64,000 bases of DNA from Streptococcus parasanguinis (lineage in GTDB: Bacteria; Bacillota; Bacilli; Lactobacillales; Streptococcaceae), in the NCBI RefSeq assembly GCF_023109675.1, contig NZ_JALDUR010000003.1, positions 1-64,000 on the forward strand. Reading direction: 5' to 3'. Position numbers and translations under genes: made by a program. Below, piece by piece: positions 14,753 to 24,681 of this stretch; position 1 is the first letter of the stretch, and each line of letters begins with the position of its first letter. Under the pieces are notes generated by a model, which was not told the DNA's origin, ran no database searches, and saw only the letters and a list, made by a program, of their open reading frames with translations.

Positions 14753-17398
14753 ATGGAAAATGTTGTTGTACATATTATTTCTCACAGCCACTGGGATCGT
14801 GAGTGGTATCTACCTTTTGAAAGTCACCGCATGCAATTGGTGGAACTGTTTGACAATCTCTTTGATCTTTTTGAAAATGATCCTGAGTTCAAAAGTTTCC
14901 ACTTAGATGGACAAACCATTGTCCTTGACGACTATTTAGAAATTCGCCCTGAAAACCGCGACAAGGTGCAACGTTATATCGACGAGGGCAAGCTCAAGAT
15001 TGGTCCCTTCTACATTTTGCAGGATGATTACTTGATCTCCAGTGAAGCCAACGTCCGCAATACCTTGATTGGACAAGCTGAATGCGCCAAATGGGGCAAA
15101 TCTACTCAGATTGGTTACTTCCCTGATACCTTTGGAAATATGGGGCAAGCTCCTCAAATCCTTCAAAAATCAGGCATTCACGTAGCAGCTTTTGGGCGTG
15201 GTGTCAAACCAATCGGATTTGACAACCAGGTCCTCGAAGATGAGCAGTTTACCTCTCAATTTTCTGAAATGTACTGGCAAGGGGCGGATGGTAGCCGTGT
15301 GCTGGGTATTCTTTTTGCTAACTGGTACAGTAACGGGAACGAAATTCCAGTGGATAAAGATGAAGCTTTGGCTTTCTGGAAACAAAAATTGTCAGATGTT
15401 CGTGACTATGCATCGACTAATCAATGGTTGATGATGAACGGATGTGATCACCAACCAGTTCAACGAAATTTGAGTGAAGCCATTCGTGTGGCAAACGAAC
15501 TTTTCCCTGACGTGACCTTTGTTCACAGCTCCTTTGATGAATACGTTCAAGCAGTGGAAAGTGCACTTCCTGAACACCTATCAACTGTTACAGGTGAGTT
15601 GACTAGCCAGGAAACGGATGGTTGGTACACCCTTGCCAATACCTCATCTTCACGTGTTTATCTCAAACAAGCCTTCCAGGAAAACAGCAACTTGCTCGAA
15701 CAAGTGGTGGAACCTTTGACCATCATCACTGGTGGACATCACCACAAGGATCAGTTGATCTATGCCTGGAAGACGCTCTTGCAAAATGCGCCACACGATA
15801 GTATTTGTGGATGTAGCGTAGATGATGTTCACCGTGAAATGGAAGTCCGTTTTGCCAAGGTCAACCAAGTTGGAAACTTTGTCAAGACCAACCTTCTGAA
15901 CGAATGGAAGGGTAAACTAGCAACTCAAAAAGCCCAGAGTGAGCACCTCTTTACGGTCATCAATACTGGCTTGCATAGTAAGGTAGATACCGTCAGCACG
16001 ATTGTCGATGTAGCGGTTTGTCCATTTAAGGAATTGCACCCGACAGAGGGCTTCAAGAAAATGGCCGCTTTGAGCTTGCCAGACTACCACGTAGAAGATT
16101 TAGATGGGCATCTTGTAGAAGCAGAGATTGAAGACTTGGGAGCAAGCTTTGGCTATACCCTGCCTAAGGATAAATTCCGCCAACCCTATATTGCACGTCA
16201 AGTGCGCGTGACGGTTCCTGTTCATTTGGCAGCCTTGTCTTGGACGACCTTCCAGCTCTTGGAAGGCAAAGCACCTCATCATGAGGGTCTGTTCCAAAAT
16301 GGGGTGATCGATACGCCATTTGTAACCCTTAGTATCGATGATGGCTTGACCCTCTATGATAAAACGACCAATGAGGCTTATGAGGATTTCCTTCGCTTTG
16401 AAGATCGTGGGGATATCGGTAATGAATATATCTACTTCCAACCAAAAGGAACCGAGCCGATCTATGCGGAGTTAACAGCTTATGAGGTCTTGGAAAACAA
16501 TGCTCGCTATGCCAAAATCTTGCTCAAGCATGACTTGACGATCCCGGTTAGCGCGGATGAACAATTGGATGCGGAACAAAGAGGCATTATCGAGTTTATG
16601 AACCGCAAGGCAAGTCGCTCAGAAGAGCTGACAACCATCCCTCTTGAAACGGAGATGACCATCTTTGTAGATGATCCGCAAATTCGCTTCAAGACGCGCT
16701 TTACCAATACTGCCAAGGATCACCGTATCCGTCTCCTGGTCAAGACTCACAATACACGTCCAAGCAACGATTCTGAAAGTATCTATGAGGTTGTGACACG
16801 GCCAAATAAACCGGCTGCTTCTTGGGAAAATCCTGAAAATCCCCAACACCAGCAAGCTTTCGTCAGCTTGTATGATGACGTCAAAGGGGTAACAGTGGCC
16901 AATAAAGGATTGCATGAATACGAAATTCTTGGAGACGATACGATAGCTGTAACCCTTCTCCGTGCTTCCGGTGAACTTGGTGACTGGGGCTATTTCCCAA
17001 CACCAGAAGCACAATGTTTGCGGGACTTTGAGGTGGAGTATGCAGTAGAATGCCATCAAGCTCAGGGGCGCTTCTCTGCTTATCGCCGAGCGAAAGCTTT
17101 GCAGACACCAATGACCAGCCTTCAAGTTGAAAAACAAGAAGGAAGTGTAGCAGCGTCTGGTAGCTTACTCAAGCATACAGCCTTGACACATCCTCAGGTT
17201 TGTCCAACAGCCTTTAAGGTAGCGGAAAATGAAGAAGGTTACATCCTTCGCTATTACAACATGAGCCAAGAAAATGTGCGCGTGTCAGAAGGACAACAAA
17301 CGGTTGTCGATCTTCTGGAACAACCGTATCCGGTTCATACAGGTTTATTGGCACCGCAAGAAATCCGGACAGAATGGATTAAAAAAGAAGAAGTATAG
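14753..17398 (+). CDS. GH38 alpha-mannosidase
   Basis: An 881-aa GH38 enzyme, a zinc-dependent retaining alpha-mannosidase. The zinc/active-site motif HSHWDREW is at residues 11-18 and the likely nucleophile is Asp125 in GYFPDTFGN. A helical domain (about 290-380) has HDSICGCSVDDVHREM, followed by beta-domains to the C-terminus. It is cytoplasmic. In pneumococcus the homologue sits beside GH125 and a ROK gene, as here. It lies 76 bp after GH125, and a hairpin with a T run follows, so downstream genes may be attenuated. Confidence 0.95.
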   Translation: MENVVVHIISHSHWDREWYLPFESHRMQLVELFDNLFDLFENDPEFKSFHLDGQTIVLDDYLEIRPENRDKVQRYIDEGKLKIGPFYILQDDYLISSEANVRNTLIGQAECAKWGKSTQIGYFPDTFGNMGQAPQILQKSGIHVAAFGRGVKPIGFDNQVLEDEQFTSQFSEMYWQGADGSRVLGILFANWYSNGNEIPVDKDEALAFWKQKLSDVRDYASTNQWLMMNGCDHQPVQRNLSEAIRVANELFPDVTFVHSSFDEYVQAVESALPEHLSTVTGELTSQETDGWYTLANTSSSRVYLKQAFQENSNLLEQVVEPLTIITGGHHHKDQLIYAWKTLLQNAPHDSICGCSVDDVHREMEVRFAKVNQVGNFVKTNLLNEWKGKLATQKAQSEHLFTVINTGLHSKVDTVSTIVDVAVCPFKELHPTEGFKKMAALSLPDYHVEDLDGHLVEAEIEDLGASFGYTLPKDKFRQPYIARQVRVTVPVHLAALSWTTFQLLEGKAPHHEGLFQNGVIDTPFVTLSIDDGLTLYDKTTNEAYEDFLRFEDRGDIGNEYIYFQPKGTEPIYAELTAYEVLENNARYAKILLKHDLTIPVSADEQLDAEQRGIIEFMNRKASRSEELTTIPLETEMTIFVDDPQIRFKTRFTNTAKDHRIRLLVKTHNTRPSNDSESIYEVVTRPNKPAASWENPENPQHQQAFVSLYDDVKGVTVANKGLHEYEILGDDTIAVTLLRASGELGDWGYFPTPEAQCLRDFEVEYAVECHQAQGRFSAYRRAKALQTPMTSLQVEKQEGSVAASGSLLKHTALTHPQVCPTAFKVAENEEGYILRYYNMSQENVRVSEGQQTVVDLLEQPYPVHTGLLAPQEIRTEWIKKEEV

Positions 17399-17432
17399 CT
17401 GTTTGCAGCTGAAGAAACAATAAAAGGAAAGG

Positions 17433-17477
17433 AGGAGCGAAAAAAGTAAGGACCGACTGCTGACTCGCTCCTTTTTA
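17433..17477 (+). terminator. intra-operon terminator between GH38 and ROK genes
   Basis: AGGAGCGA (17433-17440) pairs with TCGCTCCT (17465-17472), followed by a T run. With no obvious new promoter before the ROK gene, it probably acts as a partial terminator. Confidence 0.65.
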
Positions 17478-17489
17478 CAGGTAAAAGCA

Positions 17490-18359
17490 ATGACCATTGC
17501 AACGATTGATATCGGAGGGACTGGGATTAAGTTTGCTAGTCTCACTCCGGATGGAAAGATTTTAGATAAGGCCAGCACCCCAACGCCAGAGACTCTGGAA
17601 GAGTTGCTAGCTTGGTTGGATCAACGGTTATCAGAACAGGACTACCGTGGAATTGCTATGAGCGTGCCAGGGGCTGTTAACCAAGAAACAGGGGTGATTG
17701 AGGGGATCAGTGCCATTCCTTATATCCATGGTTTTTCATGGTATGAGGCACTTTCTCATCATAAGCTACCTGTCCATCTAGAAAATGATGCCAACTGTGT
17801 TGGACTGAGTGAACTCCTAGCTCATCCTGAGATTGAAAATGCAGCCTGTGTCGTGATTGGTACAGGAATCGGTGGAGCCATGATTATCAATGGTAAGCTT
17901 CACCGTGGACGTCATGGTTTGGGCGGTGAGTTTGGCTATATGACAACCATCGAGCCTGCAGAAAAACTCAACAACTGGTCGCAACTCGCTTCTACAGGAA
18001 ACATGGTTCGCTATGTGATTGAAAAATCTGGTCAGTCTGACTGGAATGGCCGCAAGGTGTACCAAGAGGCGGCAGCAGGCAATGCCCTTTGCCAAGAAGC
18101 TATTGAGCGCATGAATCGTAATCTTGCTCAAGGATTGCTCAATATCCAGTACTTGATTGATCCAGATGTGATTAGTCTGGGTGGCTCTATCAGTCAGAAC
18201 CCTGATTTTATCAAAGGGGTGCAAAAAGCAGTAGATGCTTTTGTCGAAACTTATGAAGAATATACAATTGCTCCAGTGATTCAAGCTTGCACCTATCAGG
18301 CAGATGCCAATCTCTACGGTGCCCTTGTGAACTGGTTACAGGAGGAAAACCAATGGTAA
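17490..18359 (+). CDS. ROK-family sugar kinase
   Basis: A 289-aa ROK kinase. The N-terminal phosphate motif is [13 protein letters not shown], the second glycine-rich motif is [15 protein letters not shown], and the sugar-site ENDAN precedes it. The CxCGxxGC zinc motif of many ROK kinases is missing (that region reads [16 protein letters not shown]), so it belongs to the zinc-free branch. It probably phosphorylates a monosaccharide released by the neighbouring hydrolases, mannose or N-acetylglucosamine; which one is not decided by sequence. It overlaps the next gene by 7 bp. Confidence 0.88.
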   Translation: MTIATIDIGGTGIKFASLTPDGKILDKASTPTPETLEELLAWLDQRLSEQDYRGIAMSVPGAVNQETGVIEGISAIPYIHGFSWYEALSHHKLPVHLENDANCVGLSELLAHPEIENAACVVIGTGIGGAMIINGKLHRGRHGLGGEFGYMTTIEPAEKLNNWSQLASTGNMVRYVIEKSGQSDWNGRKVYQEAAAGNALCQEAIERMNRNLAQGLLNIQYLIDPDVISLGGSISQNPDFIKGVQKAVDAFVETYEEYTIAPVIQACTYQADANLYGALVNWLQEENQW

Positions 18360-20233
18360 CTTTTACAGGACTTAGTCCCAAACAAGCCCAATCTATCGAA
18401 GTATTAAAAAATCACATTTCTCTACCAGATGTAGAAGTGGCAGTCGCTCAGTCTGACCAAGCTTCTATCTCTATCAAAGGTGAGGGTGGAGAATATCAAT
18501 TGACTTATCGCAAACCTCACCAACTCTATCGCGCCTTATCTGTTCTCGCAACAGCTTTAGAAGAAGGGACTAAGGTAGAGATTGAAGAACAAGCGGCTTA
18601 TGAAGATTTAGCCTACATGGCTGACTGTTCGCGAAATGCAGTTCTAAATGTTGCATCTGCCAAGCAGATGATTGAAGTCTTAGCTCTCATGGGTTATTCA
18701 ACCTTTGAGCTTTATATGGAAGATACCTATCAGATTGAAGGGCAACCTTACTTTGGCTATTTCCGTGGCGCTTATGCTGCTGAAGAATTACAGGAAATCG
18801 AAGCTTACGCCCAGCAGTTTGATATGACCTTTGTACCATGTATCCAGACCTTGGCTCACTTATCAGCCTTTGTCAAATGGGGTGTCAAAGAAGTCCAGCA
18901 ACTTCGTGATGTAGAGGACATTCTCCTCATCGGTGAAGAAAAAGTTTACGACCTAATCGACGGCATGTTTGCCACTCTGTCTAAACTGCAGACACGCAAG
19001 GTCAATATTGGCATGGATGAAGCCCACTTGGTTGGTTTGGGACGCTACCTCATCTTAAACGGTGTTGTGGACCGTAGCCTCCTCATGTGTCAACATTTGG
19101 AGCGCGTGCTGGATATTGCAGACAAGTATGGTTTCCACTGCCAGATGTGGAGCGATATGTTCTTCAAGCTCATGTCAGCAGATGGCCAGTACGACCGTGA
19201 TGTCGAAATTCCAGAAGAAACTCGTGTTTATCTTGACCGTCTCAAAGACCGTGTGACCTTGGTTTACTGGGATTATTATCAGGATAGCGAAGAAAAATAC
19301 AACCGTAACTTCGGTAATCACCACAAGATTAGCCAGGATATTGCCTTTGCAGGTGGTGCTTGGAAGTGGATTGGTTTCACACCACACAACCATTTCAGTC
19401 GTCTCATCGCTGTCGAAGCTAACAAAGCCTGCCGTGCTAATCAGATCAAGGAAGTCATTGTGACCGGTTGGGGAGATAATGGTGGTGAAACAGCTCAGTT
19501 CTCTATTCTGCCAAGTCTACAAATCTGGGCAGAACTCAGCTACCGCAATGATTTAGAGCGTCTGTCAGCTCACTTCAAGACCAATACAGGTCTATCCGTT
19601 GAGGACTTTATGCAGCTGGATCTGGCCAATCTCTTGCCAGACCTACCAGCTAATCTCAGTGGGATTAACCCCAACCGCTATGTTTTTTATCAGGATGTTC
19701 TCTGCCCAATTCTTGACAAGCACATGACACCTGGACAGGATAAGCCTCACTTTGCCCAGGCAGCTGAGACACTTTCTGACATTAAAGAAAAAGCGGGTGT
19801 CTATGCCTATCTTTTCGAAACTCAGGCTCAGTTGAATGCTATTTTAAGTAGTAAGGTCGATGTAGGACGACGCATCCGTGAGGCCTATCAAGCAGGTGAT
19901 AAAGAGAGCTTGCAACAAATTGCTAGAGAAGAATTGCCAAAACTTAGAAGCCAGATTGAAACCTTCCATGCTCTCTTTAGCCACCAATGGTTGAAAGAAA
20001 ACAAGGTCTTTGGTTTGGATACCGTAGATATTCGTATGGGTGGACTCTTGCAGCGGATCAAGCGAGCTGAAAGCCGTATTGAAAACTACCTAGCAGGTGA
20101 AATCTCTCGTATCGATGAACTAGAAGTAGAGATCTTGCCATTCAACGATTTCTACAGGGATCAGGACTTCGCAGCCACAACGGCTAACCAGTGGCATACT
20201 ATTGCGACTGCCTCAACCATTTATACAACGTAA
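18353..20233 (+). CDS. GH20 beta-N-acetylhexosaminidase (GH20C-like)
   Basis: A 626-aa GH20-type exo-hexosaminidase without signal peptide or anchor, unlike the surface enzyme StrH. The catalytic Asp-Glu pair lies in [13 protein letters not shown] near residue 220. A short N-terminal domain precedes the barrel ([20 protein letters not shown]), and a helical C-terminal domain follows. As I recall it matches pneumococcal GH20C, which removes terminal GlcNAc/GalNAc from imported oligosaccharides. I chose ATG 18353 because of AGGAGGAAAACCA; the frame extends 22 codons upstream without a ribosome site. Confidence 0.9.
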   Translation: MVTFTGLSPKQAQSIEVLKNHISLPDVEVAVAQSDQASISIKGEGGEYQLTYRKPHQLYRALSVLATALEEGTKVEIEEQAAYEDLAYMADCSRNAVLNVASAKQMIEVLALMGYSTFELYMEDTYQIEGQPYFGYFRGAYAAEELQEIEAYAQQFDMTFVPCIQTLAHLSAFVKWGVKEVQQLRDVEDILLIGEEKVYDLIDGMFATLSKLQTRKVNIGMDEAHLVGLGRYLILNGVVDRSLLMCQHLERVLDIADKYGFHCQMWSDMFFKLMSADGQYDRDVEIPEETRVYLDRLKDRVTLVYWDYYQDSEEKYNRNFGNHHKISQDIAFAGGAWKWIGFTPHNHFSRLIAVEANKACRANQIKEVIVTGWGDNGGETAQFSILPSLQIWAELSYRNDLERLSAHFKTNTGLSVEDFMQLDLANLLPDLPANLSGINPNRYVFYQDVLCPILDKHMTPGQDKPHFAQAAETLSDIKEKAGVYAYLFETQAQLNAILSSKVDVGRRIREAYQAGDKESLQQIAREELPKLRSQIETFHALFSHQWLKENKVFGLDTVDIRMGGLLQRIKRAESRIENYLAGEISRIDELEVEILPFNDFYRDQDFAATTANQWHTIATASTIYTT

Positions 20234-20277
20234 AAAAAGCCAAGTTGGATGACAGGTATCTCATCCGCGGTCGATAG

Positions 20278-20325
20278 GAGTAGAAGAGGAGCTGTCTTTA
20301 CGATCACCCTTTTCTACTCTTTTTT
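20278..20325 (+). terminator. terminator of the hydrolase operon
   Basis: GAGTAGAA (20278-20285) pairs with TTCTACTC (20312-20319), followed by six T. Confidence 0.75.
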
Positions 20326-20370
20326 AAAGCTATGTCATAAATTTGTAGAATTTTTTCTATAATTTGGAGT

Positions 20371-20419
20371 TTGAAAATGTAAATGGGCTATCTTATAATA
20401 GGTAATGTAAACGCTACCA
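20371..20419 (+). promoter_or_regulatory. importer promoter with consensus cre site
   Basis: TTGAAA (20371-20376), 17 bp, TATAAT (20394-20399), followed at 20406-20419 by TGTAAACGCTACCA, a full match to the cre consensus TGWAARCGYTWNCW. The cre covers the start point, the classical position for repression by CcpA. Confidence 0.9.
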
Positions 20420-20459
20420 AAGCAAATAAACACGCTCAAGGCTCAAAGGGGGGAGTTAA

Positions 20460-21389
20460 ATGAAAAAGTTTGTAAGGACTCTGAGAGAAAATTTTATTTT
20501 TCTTTTAATGGTCTTACCTGGTGCAGCGTGGTTAATCTTATTCTTCTATATTCCGGTTTTTGGGAATATCGTAGCATTTAAGGACTATCATATCACAGGA
20601 GAGGGCTTCATTGACAGTGTCATGAAGAGTAAGTGGGTTGGCTTTGACAACTTCAAGTTCCTCTTTAGTTCCAAAGATGCCTACATTATTACAAGAAACA
20701 CGGTATTGTACAACTTAGGATTCATCTTCTTAGGATTGATTGTTTCCGTTGGGATCGCCATCATCTTTAGTGAGTTGAGATCAAAAAGAGTGGTCAAGGT
20801 GCTTCAAACCTCCATGCTCTTTCCATACTTCCTATCATGGGTTATCATCAGCTTCTTCACCGATGCCTTCCTTAACGTGGACAAAGGATTGGTCAACCAC
20901 ATCTTAACTTCATTTGGTATGAAAGCCATCAATTTCTATTCAGAATTGTGGATCTGGCCAGCGCTTCTCCTCTTCTTAGGAATTTGGAAAGGCTTTGGTT
21001 ATAGCAGTGTCATGTACTATGCAACCATCATGGGAATTGACCCAACTTACTATGAAGCAGCGACCGTGGATGGTGCGTCTAAGTGGCAACGCATTCGCAA
21101 CATCACCATTCCTCAGTTGTCTTCCTTGATTACGGTCTTGACCATTCTTGCAGTCGGAAATATCTTCCGCGCAGACTTCGGTCTCTTCTACCAAATCCCG
21201 CATAATGCTGGAGCGCTCTATAGTGTGACCAACGTTATTGATGTTTATGTCTACAACGGTTTGACCAAGTCAGGGGATATCGGGATGACAGCAGCAGCCG
21301 GTCTTTACCAATCGGTAGTCGGTTTGGTTCTTGTTTTAATCTCAAATATCATTGCCCGTCGCATTGATAAGAATGCCGCTCTCTTCTAG
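20460..21389 (+). CDS. ngtP1: ABC oligosaccharide permease (NgtP1-like)
   Basis: A 309-aa LplB/MalF-type permease with six hydrophobic segments. The EAA loop reads YYEAATVDGASKWQRIRNITIP, split here as EAATVDGAS and RIRNITIP. It pairs with the next permease and the lipoprotein. Order and type match the pneumococcal complex N-glycan importer NgtP1-NgtP2-NgtS as I recall it; the symbol is given on that basis. No ATPase is encoded nearby, so a shared ATPase such as MsmK is expected. The start follows GGGGGGAGTTAA. Confidence 0.85.
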   Translation: MKKFVRTLRENFIFLLMVLPGAAWLILFFYIPVFGNIVAFKDYHITGEGFIDSVMKSKWVGFDNFKFLFSSKDAYIITRNTVLYNLGFIFLGLIVSVGIAIIFSELRSKRVVKVLQTSMLFPYFLSWVIISFFTDAFLNVDKGLVNHILTSFGMKAINFYSELWIWPALLLFLGIWKGFGYSSVMYYATIMGIDPTYYEAATVDGASKWQRIRNITIPQLSSLITVLTILAVGNIFRADFGLFYQIPHNAGALYSVTNVIDVYVYNGLTKSGDIGMTAAAGLYQSVVGLVLVLISNIIARRIDKNAALF

Positions 21390-21402
21390 AAAGGAGGATC
21401 GT

Positions 21403-22335
21403 ATGAAAAAATCAACCATTCAAAAAGAAAAAATTGATAATGTCGGGATCCATTCTTTCAGTAAGAAGAGCAACTTCTTCTTTACCTTGTTGTTGACCTT
21501 AGTCGGATTGACCTGTGTACTTCCCTTCATCTTCGTTGTCATGATCTCTTTGACAGACGAACAAAGTTTGGCAGTCCATGGATTCCAATTCTGGCCGGCA
21601 AAATTTGGATTTGATGGTTACCTTTTCTTGGTACAGTTCAAAGACAAAATCTTGCAAGCCCTCTTCATTACCTTGTTTGTGACCATTGTGGGGACAGCAT
21701 GTAATGTCTTTATCACCACAACCTATGCTTATGCGATCTCACGGAGTACCTTTAAATACCGCAAGTTCTTTACCGTATTTTCACTCCTTAGTATGCTCTT
21801 TAGTGCAGGGTTGGTTCCAAGCTACATTGTCACCACTCAACTCTTGCAGTTAGGTGATACCATCGGGGCTTTGATTATCCCAATGTTGCTCAGTCCATTT
21901 AACATCATCTTGATGCGGACCTTCTTTAAACGGACCATTCCAGAAGCCATCCTTGAATCCGCTCGGATCGATGGGGCAAGTGAAACACGGATCTTCTTCC
22001 AAATCTGCTTGCCATTGTCTCTACCAGGGATTGCGACCATCAGTTTGTTCACTGCTTTAGGATTCTGGAACGACTGGTTCAACGCCCTCCTCTATATTAA
22101 GAGTGACAACCTTTACCCATTGCAATACCTCTTGATGCAAATCCAAAACAATATGGATTACATCGCTAAAAACGTCGGGGTATCCGGCCAATTGGCAGGA
22201 GCTGTACAATCCATCCCACGGGAAACAGGACGTATGGCCATGGTGGTTGTGGCAACAGTGCCAATCGCCATTCTCTATCCATTCTTCCAACGCTACTTTG
22301 TAAAAGGCTTGACCATCGGTGGTGTGAAAGAATAA
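21403..22335 (+). CDS. ngtP2: ABC oligosaccharide permease (NgtP2-like)
   Basis: A 310-aa MalG/UgpE-type permease with six membrane segments and EAA loop EAILESARIDGASETRIFF. It is the second half of the importer channel. I chose ATG 21403 behind AAGGAGGATCGT. It lies 13 bp after the first permease and is followed by a hairpin without T run, then the binding protein gene. Confidence 0.85.
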   Translation: MKKSTIQKEKIDNVGIHSFSKKSNFFFTLLLTLVGLTCVLPFIFVVMISLTDEQSLAVHGFQFWPAKFGFDGYLFLVQFKDKILQALFITLFVTIVGTACNVFITTTYAYAISRSTFKYRKFFTVFSLLSMLFSAGLVPSYIVTTQLLQLGDTIGALIIPMLLSPFNIILMRTFFKRTIPEAILESARIDGASETRIFFQICLPLSLPGIATISLFTALGFWNDWFNALLYIKSDNLYPLQYLLMQIQNNMDYIAKNVGVSGQLAGAVQSIPRETGRMAMVVVATVPIAILYPFFQRYFVKGLTIGGVKE

Positions 22336-22345
22336 CATCGTTCAT

Positions 22346-22366
22346 TGAAAATCAGCAGGATTTTCA
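22346..22366 (+). other. intercistronic hairpin before the binding-protein gene
   Basis: A perfect 8-bp stem TGAAAATC/GATTTTCA with AGCAG loop and no T run. Hairpins at such sites often protect or separate the more abundant binding-protein mRNA; that role is inferred. Confidence 0.5.
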
Positions 22367-22414
22367 ACTCATAACTTAGTCTAAAAAGAAAATAACATAA
22401 AGGAGATTTTTCTT

Positions 22415-23896
22415 ATGAAAAATTGGAAAAAATACGCGTTAGCATCTGCTAGTGTCATCGCTCTTGGAGCTACTCTTGCTGCTTGTGGAAGCCTTACAGG
22501 TAACAACAAGAAATCAGCAACAACTGAAGACGGTAAACCAATCATCAAGATGTACCAAATCGGTGACAAACCAGATAACTTGGATGTTCTTCTTAAAAAT
22601 GCCAACAAGATCATTGAAAAGAAAGTTGGCGCAAAATTGGATATCCAATATCTTGGTTGGGGTGACTACGCACAAAAAATGAACGTCATCATCTCATCTG
22701 GTGAAAACTATGATATTGCCTTTGCCAACAACTACGTTATCAATGCTCAAAAAGGTGCCTATGCTGACTTGACAGAATTGTACAAGAAAGAAGGGAAAGA
22801 ACTTTACAAAGCACTTGACCCAGCATACATCAAAGGGAACACTGTAAATGGCAAGATCTATGCTGTTCCAGTAGCAGCCAACGTTGCATCTTCTCAAAAC
22901 TTTGCCTTCAACGGACCACTTGTTGAAAAATATGGTATCGACATCTCAAACGTCAAAGACTATGCTTCTCTTGAACCAGTCTTGAAAGCCATTAAAGAAA
23001 AAGATCCAAACGTTGTTCCATTTGCCATGAACAAGAGCTACGGTGGACCTTCAGATGACTTCGACTATGTAGCTGTTGATGGACTTCCATTCGTGGTTGA
23101 CTTGAAAGGTGACACTACGAAGATCGTGGACCGTTACACAATCCCTCGTTATGTAGAAAACTTGAAGACTCTTCACAAATACTACGAAGCAGGATACATT
23201 CCAAAAGACGTAGCAACAAGCGATACTGGTTATGACCTTTCTCAAGATACTTGGTTGGTTCGTGAAGAAACAGTAGGACCAGCTGACTACGGCAATAGCT
23301 TGCTTTCTCGTGTAGCAAACCGTAAGATCGACATCAAACCATTTACTGAACTTTACAAGAAGAACAACACTACTCAAGTAGCTAACTTTGTTATCTCAAA
23401 CAACTCTAAGAACAAAGAAAAAGCAATGGAAGTATTGAACCTCTTGAATACAAACCCAGAACTCTTGAACGGTCTTGTTTACGGACCAGAAGGCAAGAAC
23501 TGGGAAAAAGTTGAAGGTAAAGAAAACCGTGTCAAAGTCTTGGATGGCTACAACGGAAACACTCACATGTCTGGATGGAACACTGGTAACAACTGGATCC
23601 TTTACATCAACGAAAACGTAACAGATGAACAAATTGCACAATCTAAGAAAGACTTGGAAACTGCAAAAGAATCTCCAGCACTTGGTTTCATCTTTAACAC
23701 AGATAAAGTGAAATCAGAAATCACTGCTCTTACAAATACTTTGAACCAATTCGCAGGTGCGATCAATACTGGTACTGTGGATCCTGAAGTAGAAGTTCCT
23801 AAGATGCTTGAAAAATTGAAATCAGAAGGTGCTTACCAAAAAGTGCTTGACGAAATGCAAAAACAATACGACGAATTCCTTGCTTCTAAAAAATAA
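22415..23896 (+). CDS. ngtS: N-glycan-binding lipoprotein (NgtS-like)
   Basis: A 493-aa extracellular solute-binding lipoprotein. The signal peptide ends in lipobox LAAC (Cys24). The mature domain opens with KPIIKMYQIGDKPDNLD, the style of large oligosaccharide-binding proteins with a DUF3502-type C-terminal part. It delivers glycans to the two permeases just upstream. Codon use is strongly biased (many AAC, TTC, GGT), suggesting high expression. The specificity for complex N-glycans is inferred from the neighbouring mannosidases and hexosaminidase and from the pneumococcal homologue. Confidence 0.87.
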   Translation: MKNWKKYALASASVIALGATLAACGSLTGNNKKSATTEDGKPIIKMYQIGDKPDNLDVLLKNANKIIEKKVGAKLDIQYLGWGDYAQKMNVIISSGENYDIAFANNYVINAQKGAYADLTELYKKEGKELYKALDPAYIKGNTVNGKIYAVPVAANVASSQNFAFNGPLVEKYGIDISNVKDYASLEPVLKAIKEKDPNVVPFAMNKSYGGPSDDFDYVAVDGLPFVVDLKGDTTKIVDRYTIPRYVENLKTLHKYYEAGYIPKDVATSDTGYDLSQDTWLVREETVGPADYGNSLLSRVANRKIDIKPFTELYKKNNTTQVANFVISNNSKNKEKAMEVLNLLNTNPELLNGLVYGPEGKNWEKVEGKENRVKVLDGYNGNTHMSGWNTGNNWILYINENVTDEQIAQSKKDLETAKESPALGFIFNTDKVKSEITALTNTLNQFAGAINTGTVDPEVEVPKMLEKLKSEGAYQKVLDEMQKQYDEFLASKK

Positions 23897-23911
23897 GAAA
23901 CAGGTCGTGTG

Positions 23912-23946
23912 AAAAGGCTTTGGGGCTGTCTCCAAGGCCTTTTTAA
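23912..23946 (+). terminator. terminator of the importer operon
   Basis: AAAAGGCTTTGG (23912-23923) pairs with CCAAGGCCTTTT (23932-23943) and is T-rich at the end. Confidence 0.8.
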
Positions 23947-24009
23947 GTTTTTATGAAAATGAATCCTGGAAATGAAAATCAATATTTCAATTCACTAATG
24001 CAAATATGA

Positions 24010-24037
24010 GGAAAGCGTTTTATTTTTATGATATAAT
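24010..24037 (+). promoter_or_regulatory. promoter and cre-like site of the yesLMN group
   Basis: GGAAAGCGTTTTAT (24010-24023) matches 12 of 14 cre positions and lies just before the -10 TATAAT (24032-24037). No good -35 is visible, so CcpA or another factor may control it. Confidence 0.55.
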
Positions 24038-24067
24038 AGAATAACTAATTGGGAAAGAGGCTGAATG

Positions 24068-24679
24068 ATGGGAAAAATCATCGAGTTCATTTTTACGAGA
24101 GTCTATGTTGCCATGCTGGTAACAGGGATTTTTTGGGTCTTGACGATCTGTGGGGGCATTCTTCTAGGAGTAGGACCAGCCAGTGCCACTATCATGAGCC
24201 TCTATGCGGAAAATGGCATGAACTACAAAGACTACCATTGGTCACGCGCTTGGGAACTCTTCAAAGAAAATCTACGCCCGGCTAATCAAGTCTTTTATAC
24301 CTTCTTTGCCATTGAAGGGGTTCTTCTCTATGGCATGTACCTCATGATCCAGATTCCTCACTTGAATTTCTTCCAAATTTTGGTTCTTTTGTTTAATCTG
24401 GTTTTTCTCTTGGTTGCGCCTCTAGCTTACGCCGTTTATTTGAAATTGCAAGTTCATTTCGATCTTTCTTATGCTAATAGTATCAAGCTCAGTTTGATCG
24501 GAATGTTGTTGGACATTCGTCCGGTTCTGAAGTTCATCCTTGGAACTGCGCTACTTGGCGTCATTAGCTACTATATGCCAGCCCTTCTCTTTTTCGTCTT
24601 GATCGGTGTATGGCATTTCTTTGTCAATGATATCTTTGACCCTGTTTATCAAAACATCCACGAAAAATTGGTATCCTAA
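24068..24679 (+). CDS. YesL-like DUF624 membrane protein
   Basis: A 203-aa membrane protein of the DUF624/YesL family with about five to six hydrophobic segments and the usual N-terminal half (TGIFWVLTICGGILLGVGPA). YesL proteins sit beside YesMN-type two-component systems and sugar importers; their role is not established. The second ATG (24068) is best spaced from AAAGAGG. The kinase gene follows after 2 bp. Confidence 0.83.
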   Translation: MGKIIEFIFTRVYVAMLVTGIFWVLTICGGILLGVGPASATIMSLYAENGMNYKDYHWSRAWELFKENLRPANQVFYTFFAIEGVLLYGMYLMIQIPHLNFFQILVLLFNLVFLLVAPLAYAVYLKLQVHFDLSYANSIKLSLIGMLLDIRPVLKFILGTALLGVISYYMPALLFFVLIGVWHFFVNDIFDPVYQNIHEKLVS

Positions 24680-24681
24680 CG

